Positions 1 to 6,245 are shown, numbered from the stretch's first letter. The stretch is DNA of 9,687 nt from an uncultured Coriobacteriaceae bacterium (GCA_946623915.1 CAMORQ010000050.1:1-9687), one strand, 5' to 3'. Made by a program: numbers and translations. The notes: generated by a model from the sequence alone, not told the origin.

Positions 1-112
1 CAGGATGGATGTAGATCTCCACCTTGCCTATGGGGCCGTTTTCTCGCTCAGGCTTCCGAGGTATATCCGCCATGGAGGTCATGCGGATGGAGCTCATGTA
101 AACTGCAGGCAT
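1..112 (-). CDS. possible 5' end of an unidentified gene running off the left edge
   Basis: The minus strand is open from a TAA at 194-196 to the window edge. ATG codons in this frame lie at 110-112 and 95-97, and the latter reads MSSIRMTSMADIPRKPEREN and onward. The residue mix is protein-like, but I see no Shine-Dalgarno sequence before either ATG and only about 35 codons are visible. It could equally be a gene remnant or chance. I recognise no family. Confidence 0.2.
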   Translation of the reverse strand, partial: MPAVYMSSIRMTSMADIPRKPERENGPIGKVEIYIHP

Positions 113-455
113 CGAGAAAAACCCGATCAGGCGTGGAACCACGAACGGCACAGTTCTTGATTCTTTCTTGACTGAAATCGCTCGGAAGGTCGGTTAGCTA
201 ATGAAACGCATCGCCCGACCAGCAGAAACGGAACCAGTCAAGAGCTTCCCCAAGCATCACATATTAGCTGCCAGCTAATATGTGGCGTTCGGAAAAGAAC
301 GTGACCGGAGAGATTATCGCTAGTCGGCAGGGGCACCCCACAAGCCCCGAAAGCTTCTTGGACTACGTCCTATCATCCGTGCGAGGCCAGCGGCGACGAC
401 TAGCGCAACCACCTTATCGCCCTAAGAAACCTCACATCGTCCAGCAAGATCGATG
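113..455. other. intergenic stretch without a supported gene
   Basis: No convincing coding frame is seen on either strand. The one clear structure is the perfect palindrome at 258-284. On the minus strand, just after the RCC1 gene, a short GTG-initiated frame of about 31 codons (VVALVVAAGLARMIGRSP and onward) ends at a TAG before position 305. It has no clear Shine-Dalgarno sequence and I do not call it a gene. A GC-rich inverted pair (GGGGC...GCCCC, about 329-348) could fold, but no T-run follows it on either strand, so I do not call a terminator for the operon that ends at 456. Confidence 0.4.
258..284. repeat. perfect 27-bp palindrome, operator-like
   Basis: The left arm CACATATTAGCTG (258-270) is exactly complementary to the right arm CAGCTAATATGTG (272-284) around a single central C at 271. 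The arms are AT-rich in a GC-rich setting, and no T-run follows on either strand. This argues for a protein-binding site (dimeric repressor or activator) rather than a terminator. It lies between the end of the RCC1 operon and a possible gene leaving the left edge, so it could control the latter. The regulator is unknown. Confidence 0.55.
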
Positions 456-2288
456 CTAAAGCTTTGGCTGGGGGACGGCACTCGGCTGGGGACCTTCACT
501 TGGCTTGGGGGCTGCACTCGGCTGAGGGGCCGCACTCGGCTGGTGGGCCTCGCGATCATCGTCACGCTGCCCGTTGTCACCCCGACCTACCAGCGGAATG
601 ACAGGAGACAGAGACATGTCCACAGTACCAATGCCCAGCTGGCCATAGGAGTTACCGCCCCAAACAAAAAGTTGCCCACTATCTGAAAGGACAACGGTAT
701 TCTGAGTACCGAAGTGCTCTATAGACCCAAGACCGTCCATGATCTTGACCGGATTGGCTGCTTCTTCAGTACTGCCGTTGCCCAACGAACCGTCTCCGAT
801 GTGGTTAGGATTGTAGTTTGTGCCCCAAGACCATAAGGAGCCATCTGCCTTAACTGCCGCTACCCGACAGAAAGGGTACACTTCCATTAGGTACACTTCC
901 GCAACGTCGTCCAATACTTGGACTGGAACTGTCTGTATTTTATCTCCGTTCGTGATGGCTCCATTAGGATTAATGTTCGCCGGAAACCCTTGCTCTGCGT
1001 TACCCCACATCCACAACGAACCGTCGTTCTTAAGCGCAGCCGTGTGGGCATCACCCAAAACCACGCTCTTCACATCGTCAAGTATCCTTATTGGCCCTTC
1101 ATGCATCTCATCAGGCGAAAAGCCTGCTTTACCATAGGAATTAGCTCCACACATCCATAGGCTATCGTCGTTTTTTAGGATGGCAGCCGTTCCAATTCCA
1201 TTGTACGTATAGGAAACATCTCTTACGTTGTCTGCAATCAGGGTAGGCGTGTAAACGCTCGCCGGTTGTTCTAAGCTGCCACCGTCTCCGATTACCCCTA
1301 CCTCTCCACAGCCGTTGTGTCCCCAGGCCCAAAGCTCCCCATCAGTCTTGATTGCCGCTGAATAGTACTCCCCCAACGTAACCGATTCAACGTCGTCGAG
1401 AATCTGCACGGGCACCAATTCGGGCGCAAGCGTAGAATGCCCCCCTTCCTCTATGTACTTTTTGGTGCCTAGTTCGCCAAGTTGATTTCGACCCCACACC
1501 CAAAGACTGTTATCGCTCAATATTGCCGCTGTTCTAGTTTCGCCCGTCTCGAAGTCGGTCACGTTGCTCAACACCTGAACAGGGACAGTTTGAATTACGA
1601 CTTCCTCATCTTTGAGTTCGTTGCGATACGTGTTGTCGCCCAGTCCGTTGTTTCCAACCTGCCCGTGTCCGTTTTCGCCCCACATCCACAAAGTACCGTC
1701 GTTTTTCAACGCCCCGGTAAAATTCCGCGCAAGACTGAAGGAAGCAACGTCTTCAAGAACGAGCGTCGGTTTGTACTGGGCACTTTGCCCCTCTGCGTCG
1801 CGCAAGTTGTTTATAAGCCCATCTCCGATTTGGCCGTAGACGTTCGATCCCCACATCCAAAGACTTCCATCATCCTTCAAAGCAGCAACGCGACCGTATG
1901 CGATATCGACATGCTCTACCCCTTCGAGCGTCTTTACCGGCACTGCCGCAATCTCGAAAGCTCCATCGCCAATTTGACCGTGGTCGTTCGCTCCCCACAT
2001 CCACAGATCTCCATTGTCGGCAATGGCGGCAACGGTGCAACTGTCAACAACCACTTCCTTTATCGATACCTGCGGAACACCTAACCCAGGTAACGCGACC
2101 GCGCTGGTTTCCTCTTCTGTTTGATGCGTAACCGCGGTGTTGTCCGCGCTAGACGCTGCAGTCAGATTAGCTGCCTTATCATTAACCGCATCAGGCGTGC
2201 CGGATGCGCAGCCAACAAGAACGCACATAAGCGCATATGCAACTATTGCCGAAAACGCTCTTTTCACCACCCACAAGGAAACCTTCAT
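456..2288 (-). CDS. RCC1-repeat lipoprotein with Pro/Ser-rich C-terminal tail
   Basis: This is a 610-aa predicted surface lipoprotein. Residues 1-27 form a lipoprotein signal with lipobox L-V-G-C, Cys27 being the lipidated residue. A low-complexity linker runs to about residue 75. Nine RCC1-like repeats follow, each about 45-60 residues and centred on blocks such as DGSLWMWGxNxxGQIGDG. Such repeats fold into beta-propeller blades in known RCC1 proteins. Residues 569-610 are a charged then Pro/Ser-rich tail (PSAAPQ-like units) encoded by an 18-bp tandem repeat. The ATG at 2288 is preceded by GGGAAGGA with good spacing. The gene starts 14 bp after the upstream lipoprotein gene and is the last in the operon. 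Extracellular RCC1 proteins often mediate protein-protein contacts, but the partner here is unknown. Repeat 6 has WMCG where the others have WMWG. Signal and repeats are clear; the role is not. Confidence 0.9.
   Translation of the reverse strand: MKVSLWVVKRAFSAIVAYALMCVLVGCASGTPDAVNDKAANLTAASSADNTAVTHQTEEETSAVALPGLGVPQVSIKEVVVDSCTVAAIADNGDLWMWGANDHGQIGDGAFEIAAVPVKTLEGVEHVDIAYGRVAALKDDGSLWMWGSNVYGQIGDGLINNLRDAEGQSAQYKPTLVLEDVASFSLARNFTGALKNDGTLWMWGENGHGQVGNNGLGDNTYRNELKDEEVVIQTVPVQVLSNVTDFETGETRTAAILSDNSLWVWGRNQLGELGTKKYIEEGGHSTLAPELVPVQILDDVESVTLGEYYSAAIKTDGELWAWGHNGCGEVGVIGDGGSLEQPASVYTPTLIADNVRDVSYTYNGIGTAAILKNDDSLWMCGANSYGKAGFSPDEMHEGPIRILDDVKSVVLGDAHTAALKNDGSLWMWGNAEQGFPANINPNGAITNGDKIQTVPVQVLDDVAEVYLMEVYPFCRVAAVKADGSLWSWGTNYNPNHIGDGSLGNGSTEEAANPVKIMDGLGSIEHFGTQNTVVLSDSGQLFVWGGNSYGQLGIGTVDMSLSPVIPLVGRGDNGQRDDDREAHQPSAAPQPSAAPKPSEGPQPSAVPQPKL
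468..549 (-). repeat. 18-bp tandem repeat encoding the PSAAPQ-like tail
   Basis: Four 18-bp units (468-485, 486-503, 504-521, 522-539) plus a 10-bp partial unit share the plus-strand form CTsGGGGnCnGCACTCGG. They lie inside the 3' end of the RCC1 lipoprotein gene and encode six-residue Pro/Ser/Ala units. In-frame arrays of this kind can change copy number between strains without disrupting the gene. Confidence 0.75.
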
Positions 2289-2302
2289 ATCGTTTTCCTT
2301 CC

Positions 2303-2719
2303 CTACTCTTTCTTGAACTCAAGGGATCCCGTCTGCCCTAGATAAACCACACCAAGCTCTTTAGCCTTGATCTCCATGCTAACGGTGTTCTCATCTATAG
2401 GCGTAACGTAAACGTTGCAGTCGTTTTTGATCTCTTCGACCCAGTCGTAAAAGCGCGAATCGTTTTCATGGGACTCGATTGTGATCTTGTAGCGCCCACC
2501 CTCGGCCGCATAGGTTCCGTATGCATTCTTGTATTTGGCACAGTACAGAACCACCTGGCCATTTTCTGAAAACTCAATGTCCGAGAAAATCTGGGATTCG
2601 AGGATGCCCCTGCTGTATTTCCCGGAAACCGGAGCCGGCGACCCACACGCCACCAGCCCAGCCGCAAGAAGCGTCGTACAAAGGATGAGTCCTAACGCCC
2701 TCAATGTGGTTATGTGCAT
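2303..2719 (-). CDS. small lipoprotein of unknown function
   Basis: This is a 138-aa protein. Residues 1-25 are a lipoprotein signal peptide with lipobox L-V-A-C and Cys25 as the lipidated residue. The mature part (about 113 aa) has alternating short hydrophobic and polar stretches with G-x-Y and GRYKI elements. That pattern is compatible with a small beta-barrel or lipocalin-like fold, but I recognise no named family. The ATG at 2719 has GGAG five bases upstream. The gene lies directly after the zinc-ribbon gene and 14 bp before the RCC1 lipoprotein, so it is very likely co-transcribed with both. It may work with the RCC1 lipoprotein at the cell surface, which is inference from context only. 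Confidence 0.8.
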   Translation of the reverse strand: MHITTLRALGLILCTTLLAAGLVACGSPAPVSGKYSRGILESQIFSDIEFSENGQVVLYCAKYKNAYGTYAAEGGRYKITIESHENDSRFYDWVEEIKNDCNVYVTPIDENTVSMEIKAKELGVVYLGQTGSLEFKKE

Positions 2720-3015
2720 AACTGCTCCGTATTGCTTGGCTCTCTACGTTGCATCGCACTTAGAGCATACGGCCTCCCCAGGCGCAAGAGCACTTCCGCA
2801 TTGCGGACATACCGCATCGGTGGCTGCCGACGAGCTTGCCCATAGCGCTGCGCGAGACTCACCTGCCCAGATACGCCCGTCTTGCTTCGCCGCTCCATGG
2901 CGTCGCTCGCCATATCGACCCCTTTATGCAAGGCGAACGATACGAGCCACCTAACGCCAAGTACCACCAGAATGAAGGCCACTACTATGGCTATCGACAG
3001 AACTTCGTTGTTCAT
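2710..3015 (-). CDS. single-TM membrane protein, apparently frameshifted before a zinc ribbon
   Basis: As the sequence stands the frame gives 101 aa. Residues 5-28 are a strong transmembrane helix, followed by a basic segment (about 40-46, ERRSKT). The ATG at 3015 has AGGAG five bases upstream, formed partly by the TAG stop of the preceding gene (gap 8 bp). After about residue 46 the translation turns into Arg-rich text typical of a wrong frame (QARRQPPMRYVRNAEV), and it overlaps the next gene by 10 bp. The -1 frame over the same DNA instead encodes a clear CxxC...CxxC zinc ribbon ending at TAG 2744-2746, which leaves a normal gap before the next gene. One missing G in the GGG run at 2876-2878 would join both parts into a 90-aa TM-plus-zinc-ribbon protein. 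Such small proteins occur widely; the exact role is unknown. Confidence 0.6.
   Translation of the reverse strand: MNNEVLSIAIVVAFILVVLGVRWLVSFALHKGVDMASDAMERRSKTGVSGQVSLAQRYGQARRQPPMRYVRNAEVLLRLGRPYALSAMQRREPSNTEQLCT
2744..2878 (-). pseudogene. out-of-frame zinc-ribbon C-terminus of the TM protein
   Basis: In the -1 frame relative to the gene starting at 3015, codons 2878 to 2744 read GRIWAGESRAALWASSSAAT, then DAVCPQCGSALAPGEAVCSK, then CDAT and a TAG stop. The cysteine pattern is C-P-Q-C-G ... C-S-K-C with ten residues between the pairs, as in zinc_ribbon_2/double-zinc-ribbon type modules. No start codon or Shine-Dalgarno sequence of its own is evident, so this is best read as the true C-terminus of the upstream gene, separated by a 1-nt deletion, a sequencing error or frameshifting. 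I see no classical X XXY YYZ slippery heptamer in the right phase. Confidence 0.65.
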
Positions 3016-3023
3016 TGCGTCTC

Positions 3024-3596
3024 CTAAAGGAAGCTAATCTTGGACTTGAATTTACCTCGATGGGTTTCAACGGTCGTAGTCGGGTCGATAGAGAGGAACA
3101 TCTTCTCAACTGCGGTAAGAACGATGTTCATTTGGTCGGCACGCGTGTTTACACCGCTTTTGGTCTCCCAAGAAAGGAAGAAGAACCCAAAGGTATTTCT
3201 TCCGTTTTCAGGGCCAAGGTCAGCAAGTGCGGCATCCCATTTTTCTCCGCATTTGAAATGGACCGCTTTTCCTTGATCGCTGAGTCCTATTGCGGCGCCA
3301 CTATCGGAGATATCGATGGTTTTCAGTGCTGCCTGAACTTCAGGAAACGTTGCCGTTGTCGAGAATATAACTTCGTCTTTCCACCATTGACCTTCGCGTT
3401 TGATGATTTTGCCGGACTCTGCCATTTGCTGTTTGTTGAAATAAGCCACGGCGCCTAGAGATCCGAAAAACACGATAGCACCGATTATTATCAGTGCAGT
3501 ATTTCTGACGAAGACCCCTGCCAGCATCATGGCCAAAGACGCCAAAGCCGCAATTGCAAGAACCCTAATCATGTTCGACTTGCTTGAATCGTTCAC
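3024..3596 (-). CDS. two-TM membrane protein of unknown function, first gene of the operon
   Basis: This is a 190-aa protein with two adjacent hydrophobic helices (about 9-30 and 33-53), then a soluble, mixed domain (about 65-190) with aromatic stretches such as QWWKDEVIF and FGFFFLSWE. Because the hairpin is N-terminal with a short loop, the soluble domain probably faces the cytoplasm; this is inference. I chose the GTG at 3596 because AAGGTG lies six bases upstream. The ATG at codon 9 has no Shine-Dalgarno sequence. The stop TAG merges with the AGGAG site of the next gene, which points to coupled expression. A promoter candidate lies directly upstream (3621-3648). I recognise no family; the pairing with a TM zinc-ribbon protein and two lipoproteins suggests a membrane-linked function. 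Confidence 0.8.
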   Translation of the reverse strand: MNDSSKSNMIRVLAIAALASLAMMLAGVFVRNTALIIIGAIVFFGSLGAVAYFNKQQMAESGKIIKREGQWWKDEVIFSTTATFPEVQAALKTIDISDSGAAIGLSDQGKAVHFKCGEKWDAALADLGPENGRNTFGFFFLSWETKSGVNTRADQMNIVLTAVEKMFLSIDPTTTVETHRGKFKSKISFL

Positions 3597-3620
3597 CTAC
3601 TTCACCTTTCTTTCGTGACG

Positions 3621-3648
3621 TTTCTACTACTGCCTAATCCGCTGTAAA
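3621..3648 (-). promoter_or_regulatory. candidate sigma-70-type promoter of the four-gene envelope operon
   Basis: On the minus strand TTTACA (3643-3648, five of six matches to TTGACA) is followed after 16 bp by TAGAAA (3621-3626, four of six matches to TATAAT). Transcription would start near 3614 and leave a short leader that carries the AAGGTG Shine-Dalgarno sequence for the GTG at 3596. No convincing terminator is visible between the upstream DUF6273 gene and this site, so read-through into the operon is also possible. Confidence 0.4.
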
Positions 3649-3830
3649 GCGCGTTTACCCAGGAGCCGGGTTGACCCCAACTCTGCAGTACAAAGCCGCA
3701 ATAATGCGAAACCTTCCATGCGCAATCCCGACGGAGCAAAACCCCCTTCCTCTTCGCTTGAAAAATGCTATCCGTAGTTGCCTTCGTTCTACGCTATATA
3801 GGCATAGGGGTGGAGCAATCCCTTGGATTA

Positions 3831-4892
3831 TCAAATGCAGAAACAGGGAGCCACGCCAAGTGGATTTTTCGATCCTGTGACGTAGTGTGGATGGCCGTCG
3901 GGACCCACGCTATAGAAATGGTCCGAATACGCCGCTTCCGGAGAACGCGCCCACCAGTAGCACGGAGAGCCGTTATAACACTTCGACAAAATGGGGCTTT
4001 CGGCATCGTGCGAAGCGCCCATATCGCAGAACATCTTGTACTCTCGCCCTTCCGCGTTTTCGACTTCTACTATGTAGCGGGACTCACTGTGCAACTCGTC
4101 AAGCTCCCCCGTAAAACCACCACAGACCTCGATAAAAGACGCGAGCCATAGCCTGTCCGATGTGGAAGTAACCACGCCCGCAGACTTCCCATTCGTCCAC
4201 CCCGTGTTGTTTGTTGGCTTGTTGACCGCAACGATAACCGAAGTGAGGTCTTCGGGAAGGCGACCTGCAAGATCGCTGTTAAGCCATTCTCGCATCGAAG
4301 ACGCTTCCCATCCGCCAAGATTAGTCGAAATGCCTTCAGGGTAATCATTTAAAAGCCTAGTTTCATCCTCGCCGTAAGACACTGCGGCGGCATGGTATGC
4401 AGCTTTATCGGTGCTTTTGGGGTTCATCTCGTGTTCGGCGATGCAGTCAACAAACTGGAAAGTGATGCCAGCTTTACCACCATCGGTCTTGTCGTCGTGC
4501 GCAAAGCCGATGATATGTACGGCAACCTGCGAGCCCTCCCAATCGACAAGCTTCGTCTGCGTTCCGTCGAGCTGCCCATTCGAGCCAACCAGGTTGTATC
4601 GCTTGGCAACCTCTATGGCCGCAGCTTCGTCACCAGCGGCCGCAATCTCAGCGGAAATCTGGGAGAGCTCCGCCCAGGTATAGTCGTCAACCGACGCTTT
4701 CACTTCTGTTGCATCCACGCGAGGCGTCTGTTGCTGCTCGACACTTTCGCCCCGGCTTGATGCCGACGGCGTCTGCGGTTCCTGTTCACCAGAACTTGCA
4801 GCGACCGAACATGATGTCAAAAGACCAGCACACAGCAAACATGTGAAAACCGCAGCGAAGATCGTTGCCGACCAAACCCTAGACATAGACAT
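3831..4892 (-). CDS. DUF6273-domain lipoprotein
   Basis: This is a 353-aa predicted surface lipoprotein. I start it at the ATG at 4892 because GGAGG lies eight bases upstream; a GTG at 4907 in the same frame would put that site inside the gene. The lipobox is L-T-S-C with Cys28 lipidated. A Ser/Gln/Thr-rich linker (about 30-62) and a helical segment (about 69-100, YTWAELSQISAEIAAAGDEA) come before a DUF6273-like domain from about residue 117 to the end. The landmarks are GFAHDD, GGWEASSMREWLNSDLAGRL, LPEDLTSVIVAVNK, LWLASFIEV, WWARSPE, FYSVGPDG and a final GVAPCFCI. Family members usually end in GVRPxxxI, so Ala and Cys are unusual here. Cysteines cluster near the C-terminus (CYNGSPC, CFC). 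The domain's function is not established. The gene is 234 bp upstream of the two-TM gene and may have a structured leader (4986-5093). Confidence 0.85.
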   Translation of the reverse strand: MSMSRVWSATIFAAVFTCLLCAGLLTSCSVAASSGEQEPQTPSASSRGESVEQQQTPRVDATEVKASVDDYTWAELSQISAEIAAAGDEAAAIEVAKRYNLVGSNGQLDGTQTKLVDWEGSQVAVHIIGFAHDDKTDGGKAGITFQFVDCIAEHEMNPKSTDKAAYHAAAVSYGEDETRLLNDYPEGISTNLGGWEASSMREWLNSDLAGRLPEDLTSVIVAVNKPTNNTGWTNGKSAGVVTSTSDRLWLASFIEVCGGFTGELDELHSESRYIVEVENAEGREYKMFCDMGASHDAESPILSKCYNGSPCYWWARSPEAAYSDHFYSVGPDGHPHYVTGSKNPLGVAPCFCI

Positions 4893-4985
4893 CGTCGCAT
4901 CCTCCACTCCAAGCTTTTACGTAGTACCTGGGTGAAGGCTGAGGATCTGACGTGCAACGCAAGATGAAGAGCATCCACCAAGGTT

Positions 4986-5093
4986 GCGAAGCCATAAGAG
5001 AATCCAAACAAGAAATCTCTCTGAAGGCAGATGCCCTTCAGCTAGCAGCTTCTTGTTTGAAATCCCGTAAGACGGAATCCCTTATGACTTCGC
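4986..5093 (-). ncRNA. candidate structured leader or small RNA upstream of the DUF6273 gene
   Basis: Three nested stems form one rod-like fold. The outer stem pairs 4986-5005 with 5074-5093 (on the minus strand 19 of 20 pairs, two of them G-U). The middle stem pairs 5005-5014 (CAAACAAGAA) with 5050-5059 as ten perfect pairs, sharing base 5005 as an alternative. The terminal hairpin pairs 5021-5027 (CTGAAGG) with 5035-5041. A 15-nt bulge lies on one side (5060-5073). The two transition differences in the outer stem are G-U pairs only on the minus strand, which favours a minus-strand RNA. A TATAAT at 5101-5106 predicts a start at about 5094, the first base before the outer stem. No U-run follows, so the RNA probably continues into the DUF6273 gene as a leader of about 200 nt. 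I match no known riboswitch. Confidence 0.45.
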
Positions 5094-5100
5094 ATCGCCC

Positions 5101-5106
5101 ATTATA
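5101..5106 (-). promoter_or_regulatory. perfect -10 box TATAAT before the structured RNA
   Basis: The minus strand has TATAAT, six of six to the consensus, with a predicted start about seven bases on (near 5094), where the structured element begins. I find no good -35 hexamer at 16-18 bp and no TGn extension, so promoter strength is uncertain. Confidence 0.45.
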
Positions 5107-5283
5107 AGCGAACTTGCCGCTACGCATATGGGTAAAGATTCAATAGCGCATATAACAGCTTGGGAGCGCGTCCAACTTGTCCCCAAACTGCCGACCGATC
5201 GCAATCACAGCTCGGATACCGCACGAGCACGATGGCACCCTTTGCGATAAAGGGTTCCTTGAACAGAGGACCCGCCCTACTCC

Positions 5284-5355
5284 GCGAGCTGCAGGTGGTC
5301 AAAGCGACGGCGAGGGGCGCCCTGGTGCCCCAGATTCCCGAGCCTTCGCGCCGAC
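5284..5355. repeat. 72-bp dispersed intergenic repeat, copy A
   Basis: It matches 6102-6173 over 72 bp without gaps, with 66 identities. The core contains a G/C-rich imperfect palindrome (GGGGCGCC...GGTGCCCC) that pairs fully on plus-strand RNA with one G-U. The copy is followed by a hairpin GACACG...CGTGTC. It lies outside any gene. Translations of both copies look alike only because the DNA is alike. Confidence 0.75.
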
Positions 5356-5517
5356 ACGAATGAGACAAGCTGCCGTGTCCCCCTGCCTCATCCCGTATCA
5401 AGCACGGGCGTGCCAGCGGGGATGCGTCCAGCGTCTCTTCCTTAGGCGGAGTATCCAAATATGGCAGTTATGATGCATTAGTGTCACATTTCGCAATCAG
5501 CTACACGCGATTCAAAG

Positions 5518-5724
5518 GTTTGTTACGAGTTGGTGGTGCTTCCGTGCACCAAATGGCGCCTCGTGCACAGGATGCACCGCATCGCAGCCGTTTCGGGAAA
5601 TCCGTCACCTGGGCTTTTGTAGACGACACAGCTCGAAAACGGCATTATTGACCCTCATAGAAACGTATTGTCGGTACACGAGGCGCCATTTGGTGCACTG
5701 AAGCATCGCCAACTCGTAATAAAC
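5518..5724. repeat. 207-bp element with 51-bp inverted arms, possibly MITE-like or a structured RNA
   Basis: The left arm 5518-5568 is complementary to the right arm 5674-5724 at 46 of 51 positions without gaps. Three of the five differences become G-U pairs in plus-strand RNA. The 105-bp centre holds a small hairpin at 5571-5583 (GATGC-ACC-GCATC) and an inner stem pairing 5587-5595 (GCCGTTTCG) with 5634-5643 (CGAAAACGGC, one extra A). The arms share a conserved block around CACCAAATGGCGCCTCGTG. No open frame of substance and no clear target-site duplication are visible. A non-autonomous transposable element, a recombination site pair or a branched RNA all fit. Confidence 0.65.
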
Positions 5725-6024
5725 GGCTAAAACGAGGGAAAACCGTGCGGGAAAGCACCCTGCTCGGGCGAAGATGGCAACCGCGTCCCATCCGGGCGAA
5801 GTCACCCACCGGCTGTACAGCGGTTGCAGGTCGTGCAAAAGCTATGGGATCCTCGATGTGGCGCCAACGCGTCGGGCGCGCCAGAGGGGACGGCCCGCCC
5901 CCTCTCCCTAGGCATGAGACTGGCGTGCTGGGCAGGTTGGCCCGACGTCCCCGCAGGGACTGACTGGACACCTTCCCTGAAAGTCGCGAAGCGGCCCTTC
6001 GAATGCACGGGAGCAGCGCATGAA

Positions 6025-6050
6025 GAAAGCCCCGCGAAGCGAGGGCTTTC
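6025..6050 (-). terminator. likely intrinsic terminator of groES-groEL
   Basis: GAAAGCCC (6025-6032) pairs with GGGCTTTC (6043-6050), extended by CGC/GCG around a GAA loop, with one unpaired base. On the minus strand the stem ends in CTTTCTTC, a modest U-rich tail. This gives the groEL transcript a 3' region of roughly 250 nt. It is the best terminator candidate downstream of groEL. Confidence 0.6.
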
Positions 6051-6101
6051 CGAACAGCTTAAGCGTCTGTCCCAAAGGGAATGTCCGCGGACAAGACATC
6101 A

Positions 6102-6173
6102 GCGAGCCGCAGGTGGTCGAAGCGACAGCGAGGGGCGCCCTGGTGCCCCGGGTTCCCGCGCCTTCGCGCCGAC
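6102..6173. repeat. 72-bp dispersed intergenic repeat, copy B (in the groEL 3' region)
   Basis: Same orientation as copy A, with 66 of 72 positions identical. It lies between groEL and its probable terminator, so it would be transcribed as part of the groEL 3' UTR on the minus strand. A palindrome (6082-6093) and a hairpin (6175-6197, CGCACTTC / GAGGTGCG) border it on either side. Confidence 0.75.
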
Positions 6174-6245
6174 GCGCACTTCGGTACGCGAGGTGCGAAA
6201 CAAACGGGAAGACGGAGTACCAGGACGCCCCACAGCGGCGAGTGG

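Larger units (their letters stand above)
5107..6245. other. gene-poor intergenic region with repeats and hairpins
   Basis: About 1.1 kb without a credible gene. Open frames here lack Shine-Dalgarno sites, use unlikely starts (TTG at 5458), or are Arg/Pro-rich as expected from random high-GC DNA. Contents are a 7-bp stem hairpin at 5237-5255 (ACCCTTT / AAAGGGT) without a T-run, repeat copy A at 5284-5355, the inverted-repeat element at 5518-5724, a palindrome GCTGTACAGC near 5812-5821, a GC hairpin near 5885-5905 (GAGGGG / CCCCTC), the terminator-like stem at 6025-6050, a palindrome TGTCCGCGGACA at 6082-6093 and repeat copy B at 6102-6173. No tRNA-like sequence was seen. Confidence 0.5.

Noticed and set aside
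1482..2084. 200-codon plus-strand frame with repeated SPHP-type motifs
   Set aside because: It is the antisense reading of the RCC1 repeats; the apparent repeats mirror the WMWG-encoding DNA.
4986..5093. Retron or 6S RNA as an identity for the structured element
   Set aside because: No reverse transcriptase gene is nearby, and the element is much shorter than known 6S RNAs; the fold alone is not enough.
5120..5458. 112-codon minus-strand frame, and a 122-codon one at 5908-6276 that shares GTRAPLAVA-like text
   Set aside because: The shared text comes from the 72-bp DNA repeat. One frame starts with TTG and the other overlaps the groEL stop; neither has a Shine-Dalgarno sequence or a family.
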